DNA of 64,000 nt from Sphingomonadaceae bacterium (GTDB lineage: Bacteria; Pseudomonadota; Alphaproteobacteria; Sphingomonadales; Sphingomonadaceae), in assembly GCA_025359445.1 (NCBI GenBank), contig JANYGB010000023.1:1-64000 (forward strand), given 5' to 3'. A program made the position numbers and the translations under genes. A model generated the notes under the pieces. That model was given only the letters and a program-made list of their open reading frames with translations. It was not told where the DNA came from and searched no databases. Of this stretch, positions 1-8,188 are shown one piece after another (the first letter of the stretch is position 1; each line of letters opens with the position of its first letter).

Positions 1-131
1 GAAATTCAGCATTTTAGCCACGCTGGAGATGCAACGTGTAGCACAAGTGTGTTGCACACGACCCCCTCTCCAGACGATCTAAATCATTGTTTTAGTGAAG
101 TTTCGCCGGGCAAAAAGTGTGGCACAAGTGT
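1..131. repeat. Left arm of a perfect 131-bp inverted repeat flanking the integrase
   Basis: Bases 1-131 are the exact reverse complement of 1491-1621, compared base by base with no mismatch. The arm may continue left of the window, because 1622 still falls outside any visible partner. Inside it the 10-mer GCACAAGTGT occurs at 41-50 and 122-131, so the two arms carry four copies. These could be recombinase arm-type binding sites (inference). The integrase stop codon hairpin lies just right of this arm. Confidence 0.95.
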
Positions 132-158
132 TGAGGGTCGAGCTACTCGACCCTCTGC
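132..158 (-). terminator. Hairpin around the integrase stop codon
   Basis: A 9-10 bp perfect stem (GAGGGTCGAG / CTCGACCCTC) has the integrase TAG stop in its loop. On the minus strand a five-T run follows only about 15 nt later, inside the repeat arm. It is a plausible but imperfect intrinsic terminator. Confidence 0.45.
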
Positions 159-1624
159 GTAATGATCGAGAGAGCGGGGATATCATAACGGACCTTTGTA
201 ATTGCTTCGTGGAGTGCGCCAATTTCGAACCCGTTGCCGTAGATATCGCCGGTCGCAACAACACCTGAGCGAGACCCAGTCCAACCACCGAGAGCGAAGG
301 CGATCTCTCGTTCCACGCGACCGGCACGGAGCGCGTCCCGAAAGCAGTGCCGGAAGCTATGGAACGCAGTCCGATCCAACTTGGCATCTGTCTTCGTAAG
401 ATATCGCGCGAACCACTTTGAGAAATGAACCGAGGCATACCCAAACTTGTCCAACTCCAAGTCGGGCCAGAGCCGGACTTCCTTCTGCACCTTGCAGCGT
501 CGCCAATGGTCGAGCAATCGAGCGTTGATGAGTGCCGGATGGACAGGGACCACCCGTTCACTTGAGAGCGTCTTGACCCGTTTCCCTAACTCGCGATCGG
601 GCTTGACCACAAAGTTGAAGACACCATCGATCTCAACAACGTCGTCGACTGTTTGCTGGCAGATCTCGTTCTGCCTGAGACCGCTAAACAATGCGATCAA
701 GGGAACATAAAAGTGTGACGGTCGGGTGGGCTCAACTTTTCCCTCACAAATGTCGCCGAGATTCTCAAATGGTCCACCGCAAAAGATGCGCTGAAGCTGG
801 TCTGACGAGAATGGTCGACGCTTTTCACGCACGGGAATTGGATCTGCCACCCGCAAGCCAATACATGGGTTTCGACCGGTCAACTCCTCCTTCACCATCC
901 AATTCATCATGCCCGACCAACGAGACATGTATCCGTTGCAATTAGCGGCGGACATCGGGCGGAGACCCTTCCGATGAGCCATCTCTGCAACGGCTTCGGG
1001 TGGCATATTTGGCCACTTCTTCCCGTAATTCGAAGGCAAGCGATGAAGGGTTTCCATGACACGGCGACAGTCCTGTCGGCCCAAATCGGAAACGAATCGA
1101 TCCTCTCCAAGGATGGCAACGACGATGTTCCTGACTGTTTCGTATGACATCGTCGTTTTTCTCGTCCGTGCGCTGCTTGGGTCGACAAGGTAGCGATCCC
1201 AAGCATCAAGTAGCGTGAGCCCTTTGGTAGCGTGGGACTTTGGCGTCGCGGGCGGATCGTTAGGTGGGCGTGTCGCTGAAAACAGAGACGATGCCGAACC
1301 GATCCTCGACGCTTCGAACGCTTCTACTATCTCCACGGTCAGAACACGGCAGCGTGCCAAAGCATCACGATAAGACGCTGTCCCCAACGTGCGGTTGATG
1401 TGTGTCTTGCCTACGATGTCAGCAGGGACACGGACGCGAAGCTGGTAAATCGCACCTCGCCGCCAAATCCCACTCAGCCGTTTGTGATACACACTTGTGC
1501 CACACTTTTTGCCCGGCGAAACTTCACTAAAACAATGATTTAGATCGTCTGGAGAGGGGGTCGTGTGCAACACACTTGTGCTACACGTTGCATCTCCAGC
1601 GTGGCTAAAATGCTGAATTTCCAA
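143..1624 (-). CDS. Tyrosine-type site-specific recombinase (integrase)
   Basis: A 493-aa phage/genomic-island integrase that would catalyse excision and integration of the element next to tRNA-Arg. The catalytic set is visible: Arg317 in SGLRQNE, His422-x-x-Arg425 in HSFRH, Trp448 in GGW and nucleophile Tyr462 in DIYG. Residues about 48-100 form an N-terminal segment beginning RRGAIYQLRVRVP, as in many island integrases. The listed start is TTG at 1624, only 15 nt from the encoded CCA of the tRNA. Codons 1-44 lie entirely inside the 131-bp repeat, and a GTG at 1492 sits exactly at the repeat edge, so the functional protein may be 449 aa. Base composition is less GC-rich than the neighbours, consistent with transfer. 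The catalytic residues look intact. Cargo genes, if any, lie left of the window. Confidence 0.9.
   Translation of the reverse strand: MEIQHFSHAGDATCSTSVLHTTPSPDDLNHCFSEVSPGKKCGTSVYHKRLSGIWRRGAIYQLRVRVPADIVGKTHINRTLGTASYRDALARCRVLTVEIVEAFEASRIGSASSLFSATRPPNDPPATPKSHATKGLTLLDAWDRYLVDPSSARTRKTTMSYETVRNIVVAILGEDRFVSDLGRQDCRRVMETLHRLPSNYGKKWPNMPPEAVAEMAHRKGLRPMSAANCNGYMSRWSGMMNWMVKEELTGRNPCIGLRVADPIPVREKRRPFSSDQLQRIFCGGPFENLGDICEGKVEPTRPSHFYVPLIALFSGLRQNEICQQTVDDVVEIDGVFNFVVKPDRELGKRVKTLSSERVVPVHPALINARLLDHWRRCKVQKEVRLWPDLELDKFGYASVHFSKWFARYLTKTDAKLDRTAFHSFRHCFRDALRAGRVEREIAFALGGWTGSRSGVVATGDIYGNGFEIGALHEAITKVRYDIPALSIITQRVE
1491..1621. repeat. Right arm of the perfect 131-bp inverted repeat
   Basis: Exact reverse complement of 1-131. 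It covers the first 44 codons of the longest integrase reading frame and ends 17 nt from the tRNA 3' end. GCACAAGTGT copies (minus orientation) lie at 1491-1500 and 1572-1581. If the GTG at 1492 is the real integrase start, this arm is the promoter and leader region of the integrase. Confidence 0.95.
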
Positions 1625-1638
1625 CTGTTTGTGAGGAA

Positions 1639-1715
1639 TGGTGCACCCGACAGGATTCGAACCTGTGACCCCTGCCTTCGGAGGGCAGTACTCTATCCAG
1701 CTGAGCTACGGATGC
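1639..1715 (-). tRNA. tRNA-Arg (anticodon CCG), encoded CCA
   Basis: The minus strand folds as a complete cloverleaf: acceptor GCATCCG/CGGGTGC, D arm GCTCAGCTGGATAGAG, anticodon stem CTGCC/GGCAG around loop CTCCGAA giving anticodon CCG for CGG codons, and T arm with GGTTCGAATCC. Discriminator A is at 1642 and CCA is encoded at 1641-1639. The 3' end faces the integrase, the usual arrangement when a tRNA 3' end is the attB site. No second copy of the tRNA 3' end is seen in 1-1640, so the other junction would be outside the window. Confidence 0.97.
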
Positions 1716-1823
1716 GTGGCTGCGGCAGTTAGCAGCGGGATCGCGCCAGCGCCAGTGGGTTTGTTTGCCGTGCACTGCGCGGGTTAGCAATTTGGCAAGC
1801 GAAGCGGCGCTATAGGCTACGCC

Positions 1824-2246
1824 ATGAACATGCACTCCAGCTTCACCCCAGCCGGGACCGGCACGCTGCCAACCTCGGGCCGCCCGGAATTTGGCCAGGC
1901 GTCTGCCAGCGCGATGAGCATGAAGTGGTCAGCGCTGCACGATGCGGTGACTGTCGTCGGGATGCTCGCAGGGCTTGCCGCCGAACCGACTCGCCCCGAG
2001 ATTCGCAACTTTCCCGCAGTGATGCGCGACACCGGCGGCTGGCGCCGCGCGCTGGCCGAGCAAGGGATCGACGACCTTTCGGCGGTGATGGAGCCGGGCC
2101 TTGCGGCACTGCTCGCGGTCCATGCCCGGGGAGCCAACCCGGCGGTCCCGGCCTTGGCGCTATGGCAAGAATTTCATGCCGCGCGGGCTGCATTGCTGGC
2201 GCTGACCCCGCCGCCGGGAACCAGCACCGCGCGCCCGATGAGCTGA
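1824..2246 (+). CDS. Conserved hypothetical protein, 140 aa
   Basis: I do not recognise a named family. The protein is Ala- and Gly-rich, mostly helical by appearance, with no signal peptide, membrane segment or metal motif. A central block reads like a compact helical bundle (EIRNFPAVMRDTG through LAEQGIDDLSAVMEPGLAALL). Start ATG at 1824; another Met three codons later would also work. It lies alone between tRNA-Arg and the SOS box of mmcB, in core-like GC and codon usage, so it probably belongs to the chromosome rather than the integrated element. Long ORFs on the opposite strand and in the +1 frame here look like GC-driven shadows. Confidence 0.6.
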   Translation: MNMHSSFTPAGTGTLPTSGRPEFGQASASAMSMKWSALHDAVTVVGMLAGLAAEPTRPEIRNFPAVMRDTGGWRRALAEQGIDDLSAVMEPGLAALLAVHARGANPAVPALALWQEFHAARAALLALTPPPGTSTARPMS

Positions 2247-2277
2247 ACGGCGCACGCATTTCGGCAAACGTTGCAAA

Positions 2278-2292
2278 GTTCACCGTCTGTTC
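2278..2292 (+). promoter_or_regulatory. LexA (SOS) box upstream of mmcB
   Basis: An exact GTTC-N7-GTTC: GTTC at 2278-2281, seven bases, GTTC at 2289-2292. This is the alphaproteobacterial LexA operator consensus. It lies 13 nt before the mmcB start, where a bound repressor would block the promoter or the first transcribed bases. mmcB is a known SOS-regulon gene in Caulobacter (established knowledge). Confidence 0.8.
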
Positions 2293-2305
2293 CTAACGTC
2301 GCGAA

Positions 2306-2809
2306 ATGTCCGCAGTTCAACCGATTCTCGCGCCATTGCCAAGCGAGCTATCCTCGCCCGCTGCAAAAGCCGTGGCGCGAGGGATTTGCCGGTTGTTTGC
2401 GCGCAACGATATCTGGTGCCTGCCCGAAATGCCGCTGCGCAACGGGCGGCGCGCCGACCTGATGGGGATTGATGCCAAGGGGCAGTTGATCATCGTCGAG
2501 ATCAAGGTCGCGCGCGGTGACTTGCTTGGCGATGCCAAGTGGACCGATTATCTCGATTACTGCGACCGGTTCTATTGGGGCCTTGCGCCGCATCTTGACC
2601 GCGCCTGCATCGCGGAGCCCGGCTTCCTGCCCGAACGCTGCGGGGTTATCGTCGCCGATGGCTATGACGCCGAAATTCTCCGACCGGCGGCGACGGTGCC
2701 GCTAGCGGCAGCGCGCCGCAAGGTTGAAACCGAACGTCTCGCCCGTGCTGCGTTGCGGCGGCAGCTGGGGCTGGTCGATCCGCAATTCGCGCCGCGCTGG
2801 AACGGTTGA
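2306..2809 (+). CDS. mmcB: MmcB family DNA repair protein
   Basis: A 167-aa protein of the MmcB family (PF06319), linked in Caulobacter to mitomycin C resistance and the SOS response. A nuclease-like core is visible: an Asp in RRADLMGID, then IIVEIKVARGDLLGDAKW (a PD-(D/E)xK-like E-x-K) and DYCDRFYWGLAP. Residues 1-35 are a helical lead-in and the C-terminal 35 residues a charged helix. Start ATG 2306 is only 13 nt from the LexA box and has no good ribosome-binding site, so the transcript is very short-leadered or leaderless. The MFS gene follows after 33 nt and may be co-transcribed. Confidence 0.9.
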   Translation: MSAVQPILAPLPSELSSPAAKAVARGICRLFARNDIWCLPEMPLRNGRRADLMGIDAKGQLIIVEIKVARGDLLGDAKWTDYLDYCDRFYWGLAPHLDRACIAEPGFLPERCGVIVADGYDAEILRPAATVPLAAARRKVETERLARAALRRQLGLVDPQFAPRWNG

Positions 2810-2842
2810 CCGAGCGGTTGCCTTGGGCCTAACCGCTGCGCT

Positions 2843-4114
2843 GTGATCGATGCCGGTTCTTCTGCTTCTCCGCCGCCAGCTTCGGGGTTGACTGCCCCGG
2901 GCCACCCGCTCGCCCCGTTCCGCTTCCCGGCCTTCCGCGCAATCTGGATCGCCAATTTTGCCTCGAACATCGGCTCGATGATCCAGTCAGTCGGCGCGGC
3001 GTGGCTGATGACCGACCTGACCTCCTCGCACCAGCTGATCTCGCTGGTTCAAGCCTCGACCACCACGCCGGTGATGCTGCTGGGCATGTTCGCGGGTGCA
3101 ATTGCCGACAATTACGACCGGCGACTGGTGATGCTCGCGGCACAGTGGCTGATGCTGGGCGCCTCGGCGCTGCTCGCGGTGCTGGCGTGGAGCGGCGGGA
3201 TCGGGCCCTATTCGCTACTTGGTTTTACGCTCCTGGTGGGCTGCGGCACTGCTCTGAACGGCCCGGCGTGGCAGGCTTCGGTGCGGATGCAGGTCGGGCC
3301 GGGTGACCTCAGCCAGGCGATCTCGCTTAACACCATCGCGTTCAACTTGGCGCGCAGCGTCGGTCCGGCGCTGGGCGGCTTACTGATCGCGCTGACCAGC
3401 CCGGCGCTCGCCTTTGCGCTCAATGCGCTGAGTTTCGTTGCACTGATCGTGGTGCTGATGCGCTGGCATCCCGAGCAGCCGAGCCGCACCCGCCAGCCGA
3501 TGCTTGCTTCGATTCGGACGGGCATCCTGTTCTGCGCTTCATCCAGTCCGGTGCGCCGGGTGCTGGTGCGCGGATTTGCTTTCGGGTTTGGCGGGGTCGG
3601 GTTTCTCGCGCTGCTCCCGGTGGTGGTGCGCAGCCAAATCCACGGCAGCGAGCTCGACTACGGCCTGCTGCTCGGCGCGTTCGGGCTGGGTTCGATCATG
3701 ACCGCGTTGTGGGTTGCGCCGTTGCGGCGGCGGTTCGGCAGCGAGGCGGTGGTCGGAACCGCTTCGCTCTTGTTCGCCGTGGCGCTGCTTCCGGTTGCTG
3801 CGGCGCAAACGCTTGCCCCCGCGCTGGCCGCCGGGCTGCTGGCTGGGGGGAGCTGGGTCGCTGCACTGACCAGCCTCAACGTTGCGATGCAGCTGCGCTC
3901 GCCCGAAGCGATCCTGGGACGGTGCATGGCGATCTATCAATCGGTAACCTTCGGCGGCATGGCGCTGGGTGCTTATACTTTAGGCGTGCTCGCGGATGTG
4001 GTCGGAGTGCCCGGCGCGATTCGCTGCGCGGCGGGATTGCTGCTAGTGCTCGCCCCGCTGCTACGCTGGCTCGCCCCGATGCCCGCAAAAGAGGATGGCC
4101 GCATCGGCGCGTAA
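2843..4114 (+). CDS. MFS transporter, EntS-like (MFS_3) exporter
   Basis: A 423-aa inner-membrane secondary transporter with about twelve hydrophobic segments. It begins with a family-typical FRFPAFRAIWIANFASNIGSMIQ, and the loop 2-3 signature DNYDRRLVM is present. MFS_3 members (EntS and relatives) export siderophores or other small molecules; the substrate cannot be told from sequence. Start is GTG at 2843, which gives a short Pro-rich cytoplasmic tail before helix 1; no in-frame ATG lies nearby. Length is normal. It may be co-transcribed with SOS-controlled mmcB 33 nt upstream. Confidence 0.85.
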   Translation: MIDAGSSASPPPASGLTAPGHPLAPFRFPAFRAIWIANFASNIGSMIQSVGAAWLMTDLTSSHQLISLVQASTTTPVMLLGMFAGAIADNYDRRLVMLAAQWLMLGASALLAVLAWSGGIGPYSLLGFTLLVGCGTALNGPAWQASVRMQVGPGDLSQAISLNTIAFNLARSVGPALGGLLIALTSPALAFALNALSFVALIVVLMRWHPEQPSRTRQPMLASIRTGILFCASSSPVRRVLVRGFAFGFGGVGFLALLPVVVRSQIHGSELDYGLLLGAFGLGSIMTALWVAPLRRRFGSEAVVGTASLLFAVALLPVAAAQTLAPALAAGLLAGGSWVAALTSLNVAMQLRSPEAILGRCMAIYQSVTFGGMALGAYTLGVLADVVGVPGAIRCAAGLLLVLAPLLRWLAPMPAKEDGRIGA

Positions 4115-4213
4115 TATTTGGCTGCGCTGGCGCCGAGCAAAACCGGCGCAACTTAACGCTTAATTTACCATGTTGCGCCAAACCGGGGTTCGAAGGGAAA
4201 CCGAGGACTTTGC

Positions 4214-5737
4214 ATGGACAACTATCGCGGCCTATTTTCTGACAAGACCGAGTCCGGCAACGACTGGGCCGAGCCCAGTGAAGGCTGGCCCGAGGTCGAA
4301 TTCGGCGAGGCAGAAGCGCCGCGCGAAGCACCGCCCAGCCCGGTCGGGCAGGACGAGCGCCGGATGCAGGTGCGTGCCTACAACCACTGGGCGAGCTTGC
4401 TCGACAACCGCAATTTTCCCTCGATCGAAGACCTGGATCCCCAAGCCCTGCCCGATTTCGGGCCGTACAGCGTTCTGCTCGACTTTACCGGCGGGATCGA
4501 AAATCCGGCGATCCAGTTTCTTGGCGAAAAACTCGCCAGGGAATGCGGCACCGACGGCGAGATTCATTCGCTTGCCGATGTCCCCGCACGCTCGCTGCTG
4601 TCGCGGATCACCGATCATTACATGCAGATCCTCGCTAACCAGGCGCCGATCGGGTTCGAAGCCGAATTCGTCAACCAGCGCGAACAAACGATTCTCTATC
4701 GCGGTATCCTGCTGCCGTTTTCAAGCGACGACGATACAATCGACTTTATTTACGGGGTGATCAACTGGAAGGAACTGGCCGACCAGCAAACCACCGATGA
4801 ACTGCTCCACGAGATTGACCAGGCGCTCGAAGTTGCCCCCGCCGCCGGGCTGCAGCGCGATTTGCCGGTCACCGATTGGAACAACGATCCAGCCGAACTG
4901 ATCGATCCGATACCGCCCGTATTCGGAGACGACGACTGGGTGCCGCTCGAACTGACTGACACGTTCGCCGATGAAGACGCCGATGAAGACGATGGTGTGC
5001 TCAATCTAACCGCGTTGGCCGACGGTGACCAGCCCGTGGCCGACCTGCCCGCCCCAGCCTTCGCGCCATTTGAGCTAAACACCCTTGCCGATGACGACGA
5101 TGTGCTGGAACTGTCCAGCCTTGCCGAAGCCGACATGGCACTGGCCGACTGGCTCGCCTCGGCGCGCGAACTGGCCGAGGCTGCACGCGGCAGCGAAGAC
5201 CGCACCCGCCACGCGCTTTACGCCGCGATCGGCAAAGCTTACGATTTCTCGCTCGCCGCACACGATGCGCCCGAAGGCTTTGCCGAACTGGTCGCCGACT
5301 CGGGGCTGACCGTGCAGGACCGCGCGCCGATGACTCCGGTGGTCAAGCTGGTGTTCGGCGTCGATTACGACAAGACCCGTCTCACCGAATTTGCCACCGC
5401 GCTAAGCCATGCGCAACGGCTCAGCCTGCCGCAAGGCGCGTTGGGCGAGTACCTGCGCGCGGCCCCGGGCGGCCTCAAGGGCGTGGTTACTGAAGAACGC
5501 CGGCTCAAGCGCGAGAACAGCGGCCAAGCCGCCGTTCCGGTGCGCGATGCTCCACGTGAGGCACTCGCCAAGAAATTGCGCAAGCTCGATCACTTCCCGT
5601 TCGATGCAGTGGCCAGCGAGGGCAGCGAATTCACCCTGCTGGTCGCACGCCGCCTGCCAAGCGGCGAAGTCGTCCTGCTCGGCGAAGTCGCAGACGATGT
5701 CCCGCTGCTGGAACATGCCGCGCGCAAGCTGCTTTAG
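4214..5737 (+). CDS. PAS-domain-like conserved protein, 507 aa
   Basis: A soluble acidic protein. Residues about 50-200 (RAYNHWASLLDNRNFPSIEDL through FIYGVINWKELAD) match the PAS_5-like sensory fold found at the start of many sphingomonad regulators. The middle (about 200-310) is strongly acidic and low-complexity with repeated short Asp/Glu-rich blocks ending in LADGD or LADDD-type motifs. The C-terminal 190 residues are helical and contain no kinase, HTH or GGDEF motif that I can see. Start ATG 4214 follows a GAGGA-type ribosome-binding site. It is monocistronic, with small hairpin 5744-5759 after the stop. Function unknown; a sensing or scaffold role is inference. Confidence 0.75.
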   Translation: MDNYRGLFSDKTESGNDWAEPSEGWPEVEFGEAEAPREAPPSPVGQDERRMQVRAYNHWASLLDNRNFPSIEDLDPQALPDFGPYSVLLDFTGGIENPAIQFLGEKLARECGTDGEIHSLADVPARSLLSRITDHYMQILANQAPIGFEAEFVNQREQTILYRGILLPFSSDDDTIDFIYGVINWKELADQQTTDELLHEIDQALEVAPAAGLQRDLPVTDWNNDPAELIDPIPPVFGDDDWVPLELTDTFADEDADEDDGVLNLTALADGDQPVADLPAPAFAPFELNTLADDDDVLELSSLAEADMALADWLASARELAEAARGSEDRTRHALYAAIGKAYDFSLAAHDAPEGFAELVADSGLTVQDRAPMTPVVKLVFGVDYDKTRLTEFATALSHAQRLSLPQGALGEYLRAAPGGLKGVVTEERRLKRENSGQAAVPVRDAPREALAKKLRKLDHFPFDAVASEGSEFTLLVARRLPSGEVVLLGEVADDVPLLEHAARKLL

Positions 5738-5743
5738 CTCCAT

Positions 5744-5759
5744 TCCCGCTCACGCGGGA
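5744..5759. repeat. Small perfect hairpin after the PAS gene
   Basis: TCCCGC-TCAC-GCGGGA, a 6-bp stem with a 4-nt loop, 7 nt after the stop at 5737. It resembles one end of the palindromic elements seen at 10937, 33456 and 34941 and may be a remnant. No T-run follows, so it is not a standard terminator. Confidence 0.5.
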
Positions 5760-5812
5760 GCAACACCGGCGTGAAAGACGTAGCGCCTGTTGCCGTTCGC
5801 CGATAGGCAGGC

Positions 5813-6802
5813 GTGATGGCAACGGTTGCAGGGCGAAGGCGAATCGGCACTTTGGGATGGACCTTGATCGCGTTCGTGCTGATTGCACTGGCGTTGGTTG
5901 GCGCGTGGCGCTGGGCTTTGGCCAATAATGCGGTGGCAATTCTCGATTGGGGTGACCGCCAGATTGGCGGCAATGCGGGGTACCGGGTTGCGCTCGCCGG
6001 CGGGCACTACGGGGCTGATCAGCAGCAGCGCATCGAAGTGATCGTGCCGGACCAGCCATCGCCGCATCCGCGACCGGTGGTGGTGTTCATCCACGGCGGC
6101 AGCTGGGCGTTCGGCGATCCGCGCGATTATCGCTTCATCGGCCGCACTCTGGCGCGCGAGGGCTATGTTGTGGTGCTGCCGGGCTACCGGCTGGGCGATG
6201 CGGGCAAATTCCCGCATATGATCGAGGATGGTGCCGCAGCCGTCGCGTGGACCCGCGACCACATTGTGCAGTATGGCGGCGACACGGGTCAAGTCGTGCT
6301 TATGGGCCATTCTGCCGGGGCCTATAACGTGATGATGCTTGCGCTTGAGCGGCAATGGCTCGGCCGCGCCGGGGTTCCCGATGGCTTTGTCAAAGGCGTG
6401 ATCGGGCTGTCCGGCCCATATGATTTCTATCCGTACACCTCGGATTCGACGCGGCATGCGTTTGGCGATGCGCCCGATCCGGTCCTGACCCAGCCAATCC
6501 ACTTCGCCCGCGGCGATGCCCCGCATGTGCTGCTGATCACCGGTGACGCCGATACCACGGTCAAGCCGCGCAACAGCCTCGCGCTGGCCAAAGCACTGAG
6601 CGAGGCTGGCCTACCCACTCGTCCGGTGGTGCTAAACGGGGTCGATCACGGCGGTACGGTGATGATGCTCGCCGCGCCGTTCAAGCGCGATCGCCGGGTA
6701 CTTGAACCGGTGCTCGCGTTCCTCGCCGCACAATGTCAGCCTAAAACAGGTCTGGACCATCCGCTGCAATCTTCACCCCCGGTTCAGCCGCACCGGCGAT
6801 AG
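5813..6802 (+). CDS. Membrane-anchored alpha/beta hydrolase (esterase-like)
   Basis: A 329-aa serine hydrolase of the HSL/BD-FAE-like carboxylesterase group. Residues 10-35 form an uncleaved N-terminal anchor, putting the enzyme in the periplasm. The oxyanion motif is FIHGGSW (about residue 92), the nucleophile elbow GHSAG (about 165), the acid probably Asp in TGDADTTV (about 246), and the base His in VDHGG (about 279). The substrate is not predictable. Start is GTG 5813 or ATG 5816, one codon apart. The last 25 residues are an unstructured tail. The M48 gene starts 10 nt after the stop, so co-transcription is likely. Confidence 0.85.
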   Translation: MMATVAGRRRIGTLGWTLIAFVLIALALVGAWRWALANNAVAILDWGDRQIGGNAGYRVALAGGHYGADQQQRIEVIVPDQPSPHPRPVVVFIHGGSWAFGDPRDYRFIGRTLAREGYVVVLPGYRLGDAGKFPHMIEDGAAAVAWTRDHIVQYGGDTGQVVLMGHSAGAYNVMMLALERQWLGRAGVPDGFVKGVIGLSGPYDFYPYTSDSTRHAFGDAPDPVLTQPIHFARGDAPHVLLITGDADTTVKPRNSLALAKALSEAGLPTRPVVLNGVDHGGTVMMLAAPFKRDRRVLEPVLAFLAAQCQPKTGLDHPLQSSPPVQPHRR

Positions 6803-6812
6803 ACAACCGCCG

Positions 6813-8177
6813 ATGCGCAAGATTTCCCGTCTCGTTGGCCGCTGCACCGCTGCGTTGCTAATTTTCACGCTGACCAGCCAGGCCGCGCTGGCGCAGTCGG
6901 TCCTGCGCGACGCCGAAACCGAAGCTCTGCTCCACGATCTGTCCGCACCGCTGGTGAGTGCCGCAGGGCTCGATCCGCGCAATGTCGATGTGGTGCTGGT
7001 CGGCGATCCGTCGATCAACGCGTTCGTCGCCGGCGGGCAGATCGTCTACATCAACGAGGGTCTTATCGAGACCGCTGACAACGCCGCCGAAGTTCAGGCG
7101 GTGATCGCGCACGAACTGGGCCACATCACCGGCGGACATGCGATCAACGATGGCGGCAGCAAAGCCGCCACCGGCATCAGCATCCTGTCACTGATCCTGG
7201 GCGGGATTGCAGCGGCGGCGGGATCGAGCGAAGCCGCGATGGGCGTGATCATGGCAGGGCAGCAGGCCGCGATGGGCAAGTATTTCGCGTTCAGCCGCGA
7301 GCAGGAATCCAGCGCCGATGCGGCGGGCGCAGGGTTCCTGTCCAAGGCGGGGCTTTCCGGGCGAGGATCGATCAGCTTTTTCAAAAAGTTGCAGAACCTG
7401 GAGTATCGGCACGGCTACACCCGCAATGCCGACAGCGAGTTCTATTCAACTCACCCGATGACATCTGACCGGATCGCGACACTGCAGGATACCTACCAGG
7501 CCGATCCGTCCTGGAACCGCCCTGCCGATGCTGCAATCGAAGTCCGTTTTCAGCGGGTCAAGGCCAAGCTGATCGGTTATGTCGACGAACCCGGGCGCAC
7601 GCTGCAAATCTATCCCGAGACCGACAGGAGCGTGCCCGCGCGCTACGCCCGGGCCTATGCCTGGCACAAGGAGGCCTTCCTCGACAAGGCGATGACCGAG
7701 GCCGATGCGCTGCTCGCAGGCGCGCCCAACGATCCCTATTTCCTCGAGCTCAAGGGCCAGATCCTGCTCGAATCGGGCCATCCTCAGGACGCCCTCGCGC
7801 CGCTGCGCAAGGCCACCGAACTGACTGCCAACCAGCCGCTGATCGCCACCACATTTGGACATGCGCTGCTCGCCACCGAAGATCCGGCGCAGCTGCCAGA
7901 GGCTGAGCGGGTACTTAAGGCTGCGGTGGCGCGTGACCGGGAAAACCCGTTCGCCTGGTACGAACTCGGGGTGATCTATGGCCAGCGCGGCGATATGGCG
8001 CGCGCGCGGCTGGCATCGGCCGAGCAGCAGGTGCTCGAGCTCAATTATCCGCAAGCGCTGAACAGCGCCGAGGCAGCGCAGGCGGCGCTGCCGAAGGACT
8101 CGCCCGACTATCTGCGCGCGCAGGATATTGCAATGCAGGCCCGCGCCGCGATTGAACACAAGAAGAAACGCAAGTAG
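6813..8177 (+). CDS. Periplasmic M48 metalloprotease with TPR-like C-terminus
   Basis: A 454-aa BepA-like zinc protease. A signal peptide (residues 1-28, ending QAALAQ) precedes the catalytic domain with zinc motif HELGH (HAINDGG follows) and a distal zinc ligand in SREQESSADAAGAGFL. The C-terminal half (about 260-454) contains TPR-like helical repeats. BepA-type enzymes degrade or refold misassembled outer-membrane proteins such as LptD (established for E. coli); the same job here is inference. The ATG at 6813 was chosen because it gives a clean signal peptide. Longer starts overlap the upstream hydrolase. The DsbA-like gene starts 11 nt downstream, which fits an envelope protein quality-control operon. 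Confidence 0.9.
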   Translation: MRKISRLVGRCTAALLIFTLTSQAALAQSVLRDAETEALLHDLSAPLVSAAGLDPRNVDVVLVGDPSINAFVAGGQIVYINEGLIETADNAAEVQAVIAHELGHITGGHAINDGGSKAATGISILSLILGGIAAAAGSSEAAMGVIMAGQQAAMGKYFAFSREQESSADAAGAGFLSKAGLSGRGSISFFKKLQNLEYRHGYTRNADSEFYSTHPMTSDRIATLQDTYQADPSWNRPADAAIEVRFQRVKAKLIGYVDEPGRTLQIYPETDRSVPARYARAYAWHKEAFLDKAMTEADALLAGAPNDPYFLELKGQILLESGHPQDALAPLRKATELTANQPLIATTFGHALLATEDPAQLPEAERVLKAAVARDRENPFAWYELGVIYGQRGDMARARLASAEQQVLELNYPQALNSAEAAQAALPKDSPDYLRAQDIAMQARAAIEHKKKRK

Positions 8178-8188
8178 CACTCCGGCCA

